Assembly (NCBI GenBank): GCA_902596205.1
Contig: CACJSY010000002.1
Span: 1 to 64,000, forward strand
DNA: 64,000 nt
DNA from: an uncultured Pelagibacteraceae bacterium
Lineage (GTDB): Bacteria; Pseudomonadota; Alphaproteobacteria; Pelagibacterales; Pelagibacteraceae
Direction: 5' to 3'
The notes beneath the pieces were generated by a model, which was not told the origin of the DNA, did no database searches, and worked only from the letters and a program-made list of their open reading frames with translations. Made by a program: the position numbers and the translations under genes. Every line of letters begins with the position of its first letter. Position 1 is the first letter of the stretch. Positions 22,123 through 31,629 of the stretch are shown here, one piece after another.

Positions 22123-23910
22123 ATGAAATATCCTAAAGATTATCTAAATGAAATTAAGTTAAGATTGAAAGTTTCTCAAGTTGTAGGAAAAACTGTTCAA
22201 CTTAAGAAAAGAGGAAAAGAATTTGTTGGATTGTCACCTTTCAAAAATGAAAAAACTCCTTCATTTACTGTTAATGATGAAAAAGAGTTTTATCATTGTT
22301 TTAGCACTGGTGAACACGGAAACATTTTCGATTTCTTGATGAAAACTAAATCTTTAGGCTTTGGCGAAGCAGTTAGAACTCTAGCTGCGGAAGCAGGAAT
22401 GCAGCCTTATAAATTCTCCAATTTTGATAAAAAAAAAGATTTAAGGTTTCAATCTTATAAAAATATTTTTTACGATTATATGTATTATTTTAATCATCAA
22501 TTGTTTAATTCAACTGATCAAGATGCGTTAGACTACCTTTTAAAACGAGGTTTAAAAAAAGATATTATCAATGACTTTCAACTAGGTTATGTGCCATGGC
22601 AAAATAATTTTTATAATGAATTATTAAAAAAATATTCTGAAGAAGAAATAAATTTGACGGGACTTTATTATAAGAATGATAAAACAGGAAAATATATTGA
22701 TCGATTTAATTCAAGAATAATTTTTCCAATAAAAAATATTACTGGAGATACAATTGCATTTGGCGGGAGAATTATCCGTGAGGGCAAGTTAGCAAAATAT
22801 ATTAATTCCCCAGAAACTGAATTTTATAAAAAAGGAAATATGATTTTTAATTTAGATAAAGCAAAAAACTTAAGAGCAGAGACAGATGAAATTTTAATTG
22901 TAGAGGGTTATATGGATGTTTTAAATGTCTATGCATCTGGTATTAAAAATGTGATAGCCAATTCAGGTACCGCTCTCACAGAAAAACAGATAAGTTTAAT
23001 TTGGAAGTTTTTTTCTAATCCTATTATATGTTTAGATGGTGATGAAAGCGGACAGAAAGCTGCTTTAAGAATTGCCGAAAAACTATTTCCATTAATAACT
23101 GAAAAGAATAAAATTTATTTTACTATAATGCCAGATGGTTCAGATCCAGATGACTATATTAAGAAAAATGGAAAAGAAGGTTTACTTAATTTAATTAATG
23201 AAAAACAAATTATCCAGTCTTTTATTTGGAATTATTATCTTGGTAAAGTTGATTTGAACAATCCTTATGAAATTTCTAAATTTGAAAAAGAAATTAAAAA
23301 ATTGTCTTATTCTATACAAGACGAAACTTTAAAAAAATATGTTCTTGAGGAATTTTTAGAAAAATTAAATAAATTAACACCAATACAATCATCTAGAAAA
23401 AATTACAGATATACTAATTTAAAAAAGACAAAAGATCATCATATACTAAAAGAGACAAAACTTTTGCATCAAAAAAGAAAAGATCTCTCTAAGATTCAAA
23501 TAATCGAATTTTCTATTTTATTTATCATTTTAAATTTTTTTGATATTGCTTCAAAAAAAATTGAAAAGTTATCTGAAATTGAATTTCTTGCAGAGAAAAA
23601 TGAAAGTTTAAAAAATTTAATTATAACATCTTTAACTGATGGAGATAATAAAAATGTTATAAATTCAAAAATTAACACTTCCTACGAAAACATTATAAAA
23701 GAGATAAATGAAAACTCAAATATTCAAATAATTATAAAAAATAAAAATGATCAAGACGTTACAAGTTTGCTAGAAGAATTAATTGAAGATCACAAGGAAC
23801 AAAGTAACTTAAGAAAAATAGAATCTCTTGAACGAAAATTAATTAACAATCTGGATGAAAACTCATATTCAGAGCTAATTAAGCTTAAAAATCGGCTAAA
23901 TAGGGAATAA
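22123..23910 (+). CDS. dnaG: DNA primase with degenerate zinc-binding domain
   Basis: Synthesises RNA primers at the replication fork. The 595-aa ORF contains the N-terminal CHC2-type domain, the TOPRIM core ([45 protein letters not shown]) and a C-terminal helicase-interaction region rich in Lys and Asn. The zinc ligands normally written C-P-F-H...H-C-F-G-C are changed here: [12 protein letters not shown] has Ser38 and Lys41 in place of Cys and His, Cys59 is kept, and Thr62 replaces the last Cys. It therefore probably does not bind zinc. Upstream of rpoD. Confidence 0.96.
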   Translation: MKYPKDYLNEIKLRLKVSQVVGKTVQLKKRGKEFVGLSPFKNEKTPSFTVNDEKEFYHCFSTGEHGNIFDFLMKTKSLGFGEAVRTLAAEAGMQPYKFSNFDKKKDLRFQSYKNIFYDYMYYFNHQLFNSTDQDALDYLLKRGLKKDIINDFQLGYVPWQNNFYNELLKKYSEEEINLTGLYYKNDKTGKYIDRFNSRIIFPIKNITGDTIAFGGRIIREGKLAKYINSPETEFYKKGNMIFNLDKAKNLRAETDEILIVEGYMDVLNVYASGIKNVIANSGTALTEKQISLIWKFFSNPIICLDGDESGQKAALRIAEKLFPLITEKNKIYFTIMPDGSDPDDYIKKNGKEGLLNLINEKQIIQSFIWNYYLGKVDLNNPYEISKFEKEIKKLSYSIQDETLKKYVLEEFLEKLNKLTPIQSSRKNYRYTNLKKTKDHHILKETKLLHQKRKDLSKIQIIEFSILFIILNFFDIASKKIEKLSEIEFLAEKNESLKNLIITSLTDGDNKNVINSKINTSYENIIKEINENSNIQIIIKNKNDQDVTSLLEELIEDHKEQSNLRKIESLERKLINNLDENSYSELIKLKNRLNRE

Positions 23911-23962
23911 AAAAAGTATAGATTTTTTAAACTTAGTCATTATATATATTCCACTACCCATT

Positions 23963-25834
23963 ATGGCTGAAAAACTCATAACAAAATCATTTGAAAGACT
24001 TTTAGACAAAGGCAAACATAGAGGTTTTATCACTTATGAGGAACTTGGAAAATCACTAGGCAAAAGAAATGGTACTAACGAAAATATTGAGCGAGCATTT
24101 TTAATATTAGTAGATGAAAAAATAACTCTTGTAGAAAAGAAATCTCAGTATCAATCAAATAAGAAAAAAGAATCAACGGCTCAAGCTGAAGAAAAAACTT
24201 CTGATAAAAGTGACGATCCAATCAGAATGTATTTAAGAGAGATGGGTGGTGTTGAACTTCTTTCAAGAGAAGGAGAAATAGCTATTGCCAAAAGAATTGA
24301 AGCTGGAAAAGACGTGATGATTAATGCTCTTACACAAAGCCCAATAGTTGGAAAAAAAATATTTGAATGGAAAGATCAGATTGAAAATCAACAAATGTTA
24401 GTTAGAGATATAATTGATATAGACTCCACTTATGAAGATTTTGAGGCACTAGATGATGACGATGATTTAAAAATAAATAAAAAAGCTAAAGCGAAAAAAG
24501 ATAAAGAAAAGGATAGGGAAGACGAGACAGAAAAAAAAGAGGAAAACACTGCTAGCGAAGATGATGAATTTAACGTTTCACTTGCGAAAATGGAGGAAGA
24601 GATAAAACCTAAAATAATTAATATTTTAGACTCATTAAATAAAAATTATTCAAAACTACAAAAATACCAAGTTGAAAAGCTCGAGTGTTTGTTAGCTTCA
24701 AAAGAACTTTCTGTATCTAAAAATAAAAATTTCAAGAAAATTCAGGAGATACTGGTTGATAACTTTAAAAATTTACAATTAGCACCTCACGTTGTTGAAG
24801 ACCTAGTTCAAGCTCATTATAAAGAAAATAAAAAAATAGTTTCTTTAGAAGGTGTTCTTCTAAGACTGGCAATGGATAATAAGATATCACGAGAAGAATT
24901 TTTAAAATATTACCTGGGTAACGAAATAAATCCAAAGTTTGAATCTTTTTTAAAAGAAAACCCATCCTGGAAGGCTTTTTTCAAAAAGTACAAAAAAGAC
25001 TTCACTGAAATTAAAGATAGATTAGTAGAATTTAGTAAAAAAATTGGTCTTTCAGTTGGAGAGTTTAAGAAACTAGTTAGCAGAATTCAAAAAGGTGAAA
25101 GAGAGTCAAGAATTGCTAAAAAAGAAATGGTTGAAGCTAATTTAAGACTAGTTATTTCAATTGCAAAAAAATATACAAATAGAGGTCTCCAATTTTTAGA
25201 TTTAATTCAAGAAGGAAATATAGGTTTAATGAAAGCAGTAGATAAATTTGAATATAGAAGAGGATATAAATTTTCGACCTATGCAACTTGGTGGATTAGA
25301 CAAGCAATAACAAGATCAATTGCAGACCAAGCTAGAACAATTAGAATTCCAGTACATATGATAGAAACAATAAATAAAATTGTAAGAACACAAAGACAAA
25401 TAATGAGTGAATTTGGTAGAGAGCCGACACCTGAAGAGCTAGCAAAAAAATTAGCTATGCCATTAGAAAAAGTGAGAAAAGTTTTAAAAATTGCAAAAGA
25501 ACCTGTTTCTTTGGAAACACCAGTGGGAGATGAAGAGGATAGTAGTTTGGGTGATTTTATCGAGGATAAAAATGCTCTTCAACCATTAGATACCGCTATA
25601 CAATCTAATTTAAGTGAGTCTACAACTAAAATTTTGGCATCACTTACTCCAAGAGAAGAGCGAGTTCTAAGGATGCGTTTTGGAATAGGAATGAATACAG
25701 ATCATACTTTAGAAGAAGTAGGTTTACAATTTTCAGTTACAAGAGAGAGAATTAGACAAATTGAGGCAAAAGCTTTAAGAAAGCTTAAGCATCCTAGTAG
25801 ATCGAAACAACTAAAAAGTTTCTTAGAAAAATAA
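23963..25834 (+). CDS. rpoD: RNA polymerase primary sigma factor
   Basis: Housekeeping sigma-70 of 623 aa. Region 1.2 is visible as [31 protein letters not shown] very acidic non-conserved insert follows, including DDDDDLK and a Lys/Glu-rich run. Regions 2.1-2.4 are in [20 protein letters not shown] and [20 protein letters not shown], region 3 is in [15 protein letters not shown], and region 4.2 is the helix-turn-helix [20 protein letters not shown]. It follows dnaG by 53 nt, completing a yqeY-dnaG-rpoD order. A tRNA gene begins 28 nt after its stop. Confidence 0.98.
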   Translation: MAEKLITKSFERLLDKGKHRGFITYEELGKSLGKRNGTNENIERAFLILVDEKITLVEKKSQYQSNKKKESTAQAEEKTSDKSDDPIRMYLREMGGVELLSREGEIAIAKRIEAGKDVMINALTQSPIVGKKIFEWKDQIENQQMLVRDIIDIDSTYEDFEALDDDDDLKINKKAKAKKDKEKDREDETEKKEENTASEDDEFNVSLAKMEEEIKPKIINILDSLNKNYSKLQKYQVEKLECLLASKELSVSKNKNFKKIQEILVDNFKNLQLAPHVVEDLVQAHYKENKKIVSLEGVLLRLAMDNKISREEFLKYYLGNEINPKFESFLKENPSWKAFFKKYKKDFTEIKDRLVEFSKKIGLSVGEFKKLVSRIQKGERESRIAKKEMVEANLRLVISIAKKYTNRGLQFLDLIQEGNIGLMKAVDKFEYRRGYKFSTYATWWIRQAITRSIADQARTIRIPVHMIETINKIVRTQRQIMSEFGREPTPEELAKKLAMPLEKVRKVLKIAKEPVSLETPVGDEEDSSLGDFIEDKNALQPLDTAIQSNLSESTTKILASLTPREERVLRMRFGIGMNTDHTLEEVGLQFSVTRERIRQIEAKALRKLKHPSRSKQLKSFLEK

Positions 25835-25861
25835 TTAATTGTGATATAACAATTATGTTTT

Positions 25862-25938
25862 GGGCCTGTAGCTCAGTTGGTTAGAGCAGTACACTCATAA
25901 TGTATTGGTCCCAGGTTCGAGTCCTGGCGGGCCCACCA
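25862..25938 (+). tRNA. tRNA with CAU anticodon (Met elongator or Ile2)
   Basis: A complete 77-nt cloverleaf with encoded CCA. The acceptor GGGCCTG pairs with CGGGCCC, the D arm is GCTCAGTTGGTTAGAGC, the anticodon loop is CTCATAA (anticodon CAT), and the T arm is CCAGG-TTCGAGT-CCTGG. CAU can read AUG, or AUA if modified to lysidine. The TTGGTC around the variable loop resembles bacterial tRNA-Ile2 more than elongator Met, so I leave the identity open. It lies between rpoD and the convergent mlaC. Confidence 0.95.
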
Positions 25939-25940
25939 AT

Positions 25941-26537
25941 CTATTTGTTAACGAATTCTTGCAATTTGCTGATTAAAATTTTAATGTCGTTATTATTTGA
26001 GCTTAAAATTGACGCGAACTCCTCTTTTTGAGTTCGAGCTAAACTTAAACCTTCAACGATCAAATCTCTAATAAGAGGCTTATCTGGGTTCTTGGTATAA
26101 ATTCTCCAGTCGATTTTAATCTCAGGTCCGCCATCGGTCGGTGTTACTTTAGAGTTTACAATTGTATAGTTAGAGCTCTTTTTATCTTCCCCTAAAACTT
26201 CAAATTCGCTTTCTGAATAATCAGTAAGTCTTGATGTAAGGCTTTTAAGAAAGTATTTCTCAAAAGATTTTTGATAATCAGAAATATCACTTTCGCTGGC
26301 TGATTTTCTTAGTTCTCCAAGTGTATAAAGTCCAAGAGCATTAATATCAACATTTTCTAGCGCGACTTCCTCTACAAAAGCTTCTTTTTGAAGTTTATTT
26401 AAATTTTTATCTGATAATTTAGTTATTGCTTCAATTACTAATTCATTAACAAAATCCTTAGGGTTAGAACTGTAAGAAAATAAAGGGCTTTGAAAAAAGA
26501 AAATTAGCGAAATTAGATAAACACCTATTCTTTTCAT
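25941..26537 (-). CDS. mlaC: MlaC/Ttg2D-like phospholipid-binding periplasmic protein
   Basis: Periplasmic shuttle that carries phospholipids between the outer-membrane MlaA complex and the inner-membrane Mla ABC transporter. The 198-aa protein starts with a signal peptide (MKRIGVYLISLIFFFQSPLF). Family features include NPKDFVNELVIEAITKL, EYQ-like helix YQKSFEKYFLKSLTSRL, and the C-terminal DWRIYTKNPDKPLIRDLIVEGLSLA. It lies 7 nt downstream of mlaA on the same strand, so the two probably form one operon. The ABC components are not in this window. Confidence 0.85.
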   Translation of the reverse strand: MKRIGVYLISLIFFFQSPLFSYSSNPKDFVNELVIEAITKLSDKNLNKLQKEAFVEEVALENVDINALGLYTLGELRKSASESDISDYQKSFEKYFLKSLTSRLTDYSESEFEVLGEDKKSSNYTIVNSKVTPTDGGPEIKIDWRIYTKNPDKPLIRDLIVEGLSLARTQKEEFASILSSNNNDIKILISKLQEFVNK

Positions 26538-26544
26538 CTTAATT

Positions 26545-27288
26545 TTAGTTATCTAAGTTTCCCCATTCGTCTTGATCTTCAATAGAGTTTCTAATTTTAT
26601 TCTCTCTATCTTGAAGATAAACACTTTTAAGAGATGAGTATAAGTCAATTGAGTTTTTTTCTAAACTATCAAAATTTTTACTATTATCTGCCCGAAAATC
26701 TATTGCAGTAGTACCTTTTACTGAAAAATAATCCAAGTCGTTTCCAGAAATTCCAAATAATTCATTTTCTCTAATTGTAACATGAGCAAAAGGGTCAATG
26801 AAAGTATCAGCTACCAAGCCAAAAGAGTCTCTCGCAGTTGAGGGCCCTAGTATAGGAAGGACTAAATAGCAGCCAGGTCCAACACCATATGCCCCTAGTG
26901 TTTGGCCTACATCTTCCTTGTAAGGTTTTAAACCTATCTTTTCAGCAGGATTAAATATTCCTAATATACCTACAGTAGAATTGACTATAAAGCTCCCAGT
27001 CGAGTGACCAACTTGACTTATATTTCCTTGAAGCAAAGAATTAGGAATTGACAATAATACTGCAATATTTGAGGTAAAGTTGCTTGTTCCGTTTTTAATT
27101 GGCTCTGGCAACTTATTATAACCATTTGCTATCGGCTCTAATATCAAATCGTCGAAAGCCATATTAAATTTAAAGATTGATCTACTTACTCCTTCAAAAC
27201 ATTCTTCAGTTGCTTTTGTTTCAATATGAGCCCCTGAGGTTAATATCAAAATAATTAGAGCAATTTTTAAATTTTTAAAGATATGCAT
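26545..27288 (-). CDS. mlaA: MlaA/VacJ-family outer-membrane lipid-asymmetry protein
   Basis: Removes mislocalised phospholipid from the outer leaflet and passes it to MlaC. The 247-aa protein shows the family blocks FNMAFDDLILEPIANGYNKLP, NPAEKIGLKPYKEDVGQTLG and GPGCYLVLPILGPSTARDSFG. The N-terminal hydrophobic segment lacks a lipobox cysteine; the nearest Cys (in TEECFEG) is not in a lipobox context. E. coli MlaA is a lipoprotein, so this copy may be anchored only by its own amphipathic helices. Divergent from the amidase gene. Confidence 0.88.
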   Translation of the reverse strand: MHIFKNLKIALIILILTSGAHIETKATEECFEGVSRSIFKFNMAFDDLILEPIANGYNKLPEPIKNGTSNFTSNIAVLLSIPNSLLQGNISQVGHSTGSFIVNSTVGILGIFNPAEKIGLKPYKEDVGQTLGAYGVGPGCYLVLPILGPSTARDSFGLVADTFIDPFAHVTIRENELFGISGNDLDYFSVKGTTAIDFRADNSKNFDSLEKNSIDLYSSLKSVYLQDRENKIRNSIEDQDEWGNLDN

Positions 27289-27382
27289 ATAGTGGCTATA
27301 TATATAATTTTAACTTATAATCTATACAAAATTTAGCCAAAAATTTGATAAATTTTGATGCAAAAAGCTTACTAATCTATTT

Positions 27383-28090
27383 ATGAAGATAAAATTTGAC
27401 TATTCTCCCAATTTTTCCTCAAAAACGAGACATCGAAAAGATATTAAATTTGTAATCATTCACTATACTGGAATGCAATCAGAAATTGAATCAATTAATA
27501 GACTGAAAAATCCAAAATTTAAGGTCAGTTGTCATTATTTAATAAATAGACAGGGTAAAATTATTCAAATGGTTAAAGATAAGGATATTGCTTGGCATGC
27601 TGGAAAGTCTAGATGGAAAAAATATTTTAACCTTAATAAAAATTCAATAGGTATCGAATTAGTTAATAAGGGTCATAAATATGGATACCAGAGTTATCAA
27701 AAGAGGCAGATTAAAAGTTTGATAAGGTTATGTAAATTACTCCAAAAAAAATACTCTATTAAAAAAGAAAATTTTTTAGGTCATTCAGATATTTCTCCTC
27801 ACAGAAAAATTGATCCCGGAGAAAAATTTCCATGGAAGGAGCTTAGTACTCACAGTTTAGGGAAATGGTATGTAGAAGATTTTAATTATGTTAGAGATAG
27901 TTTTAAAAAAATTGACATTCTCTTTTTCAAAAATCTGAAAAAACTTGGTTATAGATACTTTAATATCGCTAAGAGAAAAACTATAGATAAAAAGGTAATT
28001 AGATCATTTCAACGTCACTACTTGCCAAACAGGGTTACAGGAAAAATTGATAAAAAAACCTTGAAAATTAGCCATTTTTTAACACATTAA
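27383..28090 (+). CDS. AmpD-like N-acetylmuramoyl-L-alanine amidase with peptidoglycan-binding domain
   Basis: A 235-aa zinc amidase (amidase_2 family) that cleaves the lactyl-Ala bond of anhydro-muropeptides or peptidoglycan, used in recycling. Visible motifs are VIIHYTGM (first zinc His, about residue 27), VSCHYLINRQGKI, IAWHAGKS, SIGIELVN and LGHSDISPHRKIDPG (second His and Asp). The last about 60 residues resemble a PG_binding_1 domain (VIRSFQRHYLPNRVTGKID). I see no convincing signal peptide, which favours a cytoplasmic recycling role. It sits just before rnpB and the dcw cluster. Confidence 0.88.
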   Translation: MKIKFDYSPNFSSKTRHRKDIKFVIIHYTGMQSEIESINRLKNPKFKVSCHYLINRQGKIIQMVKDKDIAWHAGKSRWKKYFNLNKNSIGIELVNKGHKYGYQSYQKRQIKSLIRLCKLLQKKYSIKKENFLGHSDISPHRKIDPGEKFPWKELSTHSLGKWYVEDFNYVRDSFKKIDILFFKNLKKLGYRYFNIAKRKTIDKKVIRSFQRHYLPNRVTGKIDKKTLKISHFLTH

Positions 28091-28101
28091 ATTAAAATAT
28101 C

Positions 28102-28130
28102 TTGATAAATCTTGATTTATTAAATAAAAG
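28102..28130 (+). promoter_or_regulatory. Candidate sigma-70 promoter of rnpB
   Basis: TTGATA at 28102-28107 and TAAAAG at 28125-28130 are separated by 17 nt, which would place the start at about 28136, exactly where the P1 helix of RNase P RNA begins. The -10 match is modest in this AT-rich DNA. Confidence 0.4.
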
Positions 28131-28135
28131 ACCTC

Positions 28136-28494
28136 TGCCAGATAATTGGATTGTCGCTATTAGATTTTTAATAGAGGAAAGTCCGGGCTCCGTAAAGACA
28201 CAGTGCCAGTTAATGACTGGCGAAGGTGACTTCAGGGATAGTGCCACAGAAAATAAACCGCCTAATCAAGGCAAGGGTGAAACGGCGAGGTAAGAGCTCA
28301 CCGGTTTTTTGGTAACAAAAAACGCATGGCAAACCCCACTGGGAGCAAGGTTAAATAGAGAAGACAGTGTGTTTAAAGCACTAAAAACAGTCTTTAGTTA
28401 GTCTTCTGGGTTAACCGCTTGAGCTTAAATGTGAATTTAAGCCTAGAGAAATGACATCTTTAATGACAGAACCCGGCTTATAGATTATCTGGCA
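28136..28494 (+). ncRNA. rnpB: RNase P RNA (class A)
   Basis: Catalytic RNA that removes tRNA 5' leaders. Both ends pair perfectly over 11 bp (TGCCAGATAAT at 28136 with ATTATCTGGCA ending at 28494), forming P1. The universal core blocks GAGGAAAGTCCGGGCTCC near the 5' end and ACAGAACCCGGCTTATAGAT near the 3' end are present, together with CAGGGATAGTGCCACAGAAA and AAGGGTGAAACGGCGAGGTAAGAGC-type segments between them. Roughly 359 nt is typical. The track ORF 28102-28293 is only a shadow of this RNA. Confidence 0.97.
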
Positions 28495-28546
28495 ATTTCC
28501 TAATGTTTAATGTTCTACTTTTGTACTTTAAGCTGCCATAAACTTA

Positions 28547-28574
28547 TTGACTAATTAAAAAAAACCCATACTAT
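28547..28574 (+). promoter_or_regulatory. Sigma-70 promoter of the mraZ/dcw cluster
   Basis: TTGACT at 28547-28552 and TACTAT at 28569-28574 are separated by 16 nt. Transcription would start near 28581. The -10 box lies between the first and second CCCAT repeats of the MraZ operator, so operator occupancy would block RNA polymerase. Confidence 0.65.
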
Positions 28575-28589
28575 CCCATTAAATCCCAT
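28565..28589 (+). promoter_or_regulatory. MraZ operator: three CCCAT direct repeats, 10-bp period
   Basis: CCCAT occurs at 28565-28569, 28575-28579 and 28585-28589, each separated by exactly 5 nt. Read on the other strand these are ATGGG repeats. MraZ of other bacteria is known to bind direct repeats containing TGGG with about 10-bp periodicity ahead of its own gene and to repress the dcw cluster. The spacing, position over the -10, and nearby mraZ make this a strong match. Confidence 0.85.
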
Positions 28590-28639
28590 AAAGGAGGGTA
28601 TGTTGATAAATTTAATTATAAAAAGGTTTTTAAATAAAA

Positions 28640-29104
28640 ATGTTTTTGTCGAATTACGTAAACAAAATAGACAAGAAAGGACGTGTTTCTGTGCCGGCAT
28701 CCTTTAGGTCTCATTTAAATTCTATGGGATATAATGGATTTATTAGCTATCCATCATTTAATCATCCTGCTTTGGAAGCTTGTTCTCAAGATAGGATTGA
28801 AAAACTATCAAATACTATCGATACATTAAATCCTTTTGAAGAAAAAAGAGATTTTTTTGCTACATCTATTTTATCAGAAAGTGAAAACTTACAATTTGAT
28901 ACGGAAGGTAGAGTTTCAATCTCTCAAAAATTATTAAGTCATTCAAAAATCAAGGATAATATTCTATTTGTTGGTTTAGGAAAAACATTTCAAATCTGGG
29001 AACCAAAGAATTTCGAAAAATTTAAAATTTTTGCACGAAAAAAAGCTTTTCAAAATAGATCTAATTTAAAATGGGACAATAAACAGAAAGGGGAGTTGAA
29101 ATGA
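28640..29104 (+). CDS. mraZ: Transcriptional regulator MraZ
   Basis: A 154-aa DNA-binding protein with two AbrB-like SpoVT/MraZ swapped-hairpin repeats; it forms a ring and represses the dcw cluster. The first repeat is YVNKIDKKGRVSVPASFRSHL, the second is LQFDTEGRVSISQKLLSHSKI, both matching D-x-K-G-R-V-x-x-P. It is first in the cluster, with an operator upstream of it. Its stop overlaps the ftsZ start in ATGA. There is no good Shine-Dalgarno directly before this ATG; the strong AAGGAGGG lies about 40 nt upstream. Confidence 0.95.
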   Translation: MFLSNYVNKIDKKGRVSVPASFRSHLNSMGYNGFISYPSFNHPALEACSQDRIEKLSNTIDTLNPFEEKRDFFATSILSESENLQFDTEGRVSISQKLLSHSKIKDNILFVGLGKTFQIWEPKNFEKFKIFARKKAFQNRSNLKWDNKQKGELK

Positions 29105-30600
29105 GTATTAATGTTGGTGGTGGAGAACTTAAAGAATTAAAACCTAGAATATTAGTCATTGGAGTTGGCGGAGCTGGAGGAAATGCAATAAACGCTATGA
29201 TCGAAGCTGGGATGCAAGGTGTAGAGTTTGTTGCAGTCAATACTGATGCGCAAGATCTTAAAATGAGTAAAGCAGATGCTAAAATACAAATCGGAATGAA
29301 TTTAACTAAAGGACTAGGAGCAGGTGCTAAACACGATATTGGCCAAGCTGCTGCAGATGAGTCTATTAACGAAATTATTAACTATATTCAGGGAAGCAAT
29401 ATGGTCTTTATCGCATCTGGTATGGGTGGAGGGACTGGCACAGGAGCGTCTCACGTAATCGCAAAAGCTGCTCGAGAGATGAATATTTTAACTGTAGGAG
29501 TAACAACTTTGCCTTTCACTTATGAGGGTCCAAAACGAATGAGAAGAGCTATAGCTGGATTAGACCAATTAAAAAGACATTTAGATACTACAATTGTAGT
29601 ACCAAACCAAAACCTTTTTAAGATTGCTAACGAGGCAACAGGTTTCGAAGAGTCTTTCAGTTTATCAAATGATGTTCTCAAGCAAGGCGTTCAAAGTATT
29701 ACTGACTTAATGGTTCGACCAGGTATGATAAATTTAGATTTTGCAGATGTTGAAACAGTGATGAGCACAAGTGGAAAAGCAATGATGGGAACAGGAGAAG
29801 CTGATGGAGAAAATAGAGCAATGGCTGCTACGGAGCTGGCTTTAAATAATCCACTTATTGATGAATATACCTTACAAGGTGCTAAGGGTTTGCTTGTTAA
29901 TATAACAGGAGGAAGCGATATAAAGCTTTTTGAGGTAGACGCTGCTGTTAACAAAATTAGAGCTGAAGTTGATCCAGAAGCCGAGCTAATTTTTGGTGCG
30001 ATCAAAGATGAAGATATGAATGGCAAAATCAGAGTTTCAATTGTAGCTACTAGTTTAGAGGGCTCCAGCATTAGTCCAGAGCCAAGACCTTTGTTAAATG
30101 TTGTGAATGGTTCCAATATTAAAAATAACAATTTCTCTGAAAATTTATTCTCAAAGAATAATTTAGAAAAAAATGTTATAAATTCTATTGACGGAGCTAC
30201 AGCCTTAAAACTTGATGAAAGTTATGAATTTCAGGAGGAGCAAAAAATTGACTCAATTGGAGAATTTGAAAAAAATATAGAAAATAATAGCTCAGTTGAA
30301 TTAAAAACTGCCGAAGAACAAGACTTAACCTCTATTACTTCAGGAGTTTCAATTGAAAGCGCGTCCTATATTGAAAATAATAATTTAGATGAAGCAACGG
30401 ATAATTCACCAATATCTAAAAATTATAACGATGAAGATACACCACAATTATTTTCAGAAGAAAAAGATGATAAGTCAAATGAAGAAAACTTAGAAACTTT
30501 CGATACTGAAAGGGACAACTCAATTGAGTTATTTGATCAAGATACTAATGAAGAGGAAGATTTTGAAATTCCTGCTTTTTTGAGAAAACAAAAGTTTTAA
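29101..30600 (+). CDS. ftsZ: Cell division protein FtsZ, in an unusual dcw position
   Basis: Tubulin-like GTPase that forms the division ring. The 499-aa ORF has the N-terminal PRILVIGVGGAGGNAINAM, the GTP signature ASGMGGGTGTGAS, the catalytic T7 loop region INLDFADVETVM, and an acidic unstructured linker of about 150 residues. It ends in the conserved C-terminal peptide FEIPAFLRKQ, which binds FtsA and ZipA-like partners. In most alphaproteobacteria ftsZ follows ftsA; here it follows mraZ, and ftsA is followed directly by lpxC. This is the only ftsZ in the window. Confidence 0.97.
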   Translation: MSINVGGGELKELKPRILVIGVGGAGGNAINAMIEAGMQGVEFVAVNTDAQDLKMSKADAKIQIGMNLTKGLGAGAKHDIGQAAADESINEIINYIQGSNMVFIASGMGGGTGTGASHVIAKAAREMNILTVGVTTLPFTYEGPKRMRRAIAGLDQLKRHLDTTIVVPNQNLFKIANEATGFEESFSLSNDVLKQGVQSITDLMVRPGMINLDFADVETVMSTSGKAMMGTGEADGENRAMAATELALNNPLIDEYTLQGAKGLLVNITGGSDIKLFEVDAAVNKIRAEVDPEAELIFGAIKDEDMNGKIRVSIVATSLEGSSISPEPRPLLNVVNGSNIKNNNFSENLFSKNNLEKNVINSIDGATALKLDESYEFQEEQKIDSIGEFEKNIENNSSVELKTAEEQDLTSITSGVSIESASYIENNNLDEATDNSPISKNYNDEDTPQLFSEEKDDKSNEENLETFDTERDNSIELFDQDTNEEEDFEIPAFLRKQKF

Positions 30601-30618
30601 TGGTTCAACTTTGGATAC

Positions 30619-31629
30619 ATGAACAATCAATCTTCATCACTGGAATTCTCCCATTTTCCAGTGATGTTGAATGAAGTAATAAAATTATCTTCAATTTCTG
30701 TCGGAGGAAGATTTATAGATTGTACGTTTGGAGGAGGAGGTTATTCTAAAGAAATCCTTAAATTTCCAAATACTTATGTTCACGCAATAGATAGAGATAA
30801 GAAAGTATTATTTATTGCTAAAAAACTAGAGACAAAATTTCCCTCAAGATTTAAATTTCATCAATCAAAGTTTAGTAAACTAGATACAATTACAAATGAT
30901 TATGTTGATGCAATAATATTTGATTTAGGTTTATCATCTATCCAATTAAATGATCTAGATAGAGGTTTTTCCTTTAAATCTAATAAAAAATTAAACATGA
31001 CCATGGGACTTAACGAAATATCTGCTCTAGATGTAATAAATAATTTAAGCGAAACAGATCTAAAATCAGTAATTAAAATTTTAGGTGAAGAAAGCGAAGC
31101 CTCTAAAATAGCCAAAAACATTGTTAATTATAGAAGTAAAAAAAAAATTAGTAATACTGCTGATTTAGTTCAAATTATTGAAAAAAGTAAAAAAAAAAAT
31201 TTTTCTGGCAAAATAAATCCCTGCACAAAAACTTTTCAAGCTTTGCGAATATTTGTTAATAAGGAAATTACCGAACTAATAAATGGAGTTATTAGCGCTA
31301 CCAAAAAACTTAAACCAGGAGGTAAAATATTAATAATTAGCTTTCATTCAATTGAAGATAAAATAGTAAAATACTTTTTTAGTAATTTTTCAAATAATAA
31401 ATCTAAACCCTCCAGGTACTTTCCTGAGAGTACAGAATTTAAAAGTATTTTATTTGAAGACTATAAAAATAAGGTTTTAAAACCAACAAAAGAAGAAATA
31501 AACAAAAATAGTAGATCTAGATCTGCAAAACTAAGATTTGCAATTAGAAGTAAAAACAAATTTGAATATCCCAAAGATTTAATAAAAAAATTTAAAAGAT
31601 ATTTAGATTTGGAGGCAATTAATGTTTAA
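30619..31629 (+). CDS. rsmH: 16S rRNA (cytosine1402-N4)-methyltransferase
   Basis: RsmH (MraW) methylates C1402 in the P-site of 16S rRNA. The 336-aa protein shows HFPVMLNEVIKL, the SAM loop RFIDCTFGGGGYSKEIL, IIFDLGLSSIQLNDLDRGFSF, TKTFQALRIFVNKE and KILIISFHSIEDKIVK, all family hallmarks. It is 18 nt after ftsZ and overlaps ftsL by 8 nt, as usual in dcw clusters. Confidence 0.97.
   Translation: MNNQSSSLEFSHFPVMLNEVIKLSSISVGGRFIDCTFGGGGYSKEILKFPNTYVHAIDRDKKVLFIAKKLETKFPSRFKFHQSKFSKLDTITNDYVDAIIFDLGLSSIQLNDLDRGFSFKSNKKLNMTMGLNEISALDVINNLSETDLKSVIKILGEESEASKIAKNIVNYRSKKKISNTADLVQIIEKSKKKNFSGKINPCTKTFQALRIFVNKEITELINGVISATKKLKPGGKILIISFHSIEDKIVKYFFSNFSNNKSKPSRYFPESTEFKSILFEDYKNKVLKPTKEEINKNSRSRSAKLRFAIRSKNKFEYPKDLIKKFKRYLDLEAINV

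Noticed and set aside
25862-25938. Firm assignment as elongator tRNA-Met
   Set aside because: CAU anticodon also fits tRNA-Ile2, and the variable-loop region looks more Ile2-like; kept as unresolved.
28102-28293. Track ORF of 63 aa
   Set aside because: Lies inside RNase P RNA and has no protein-like features.
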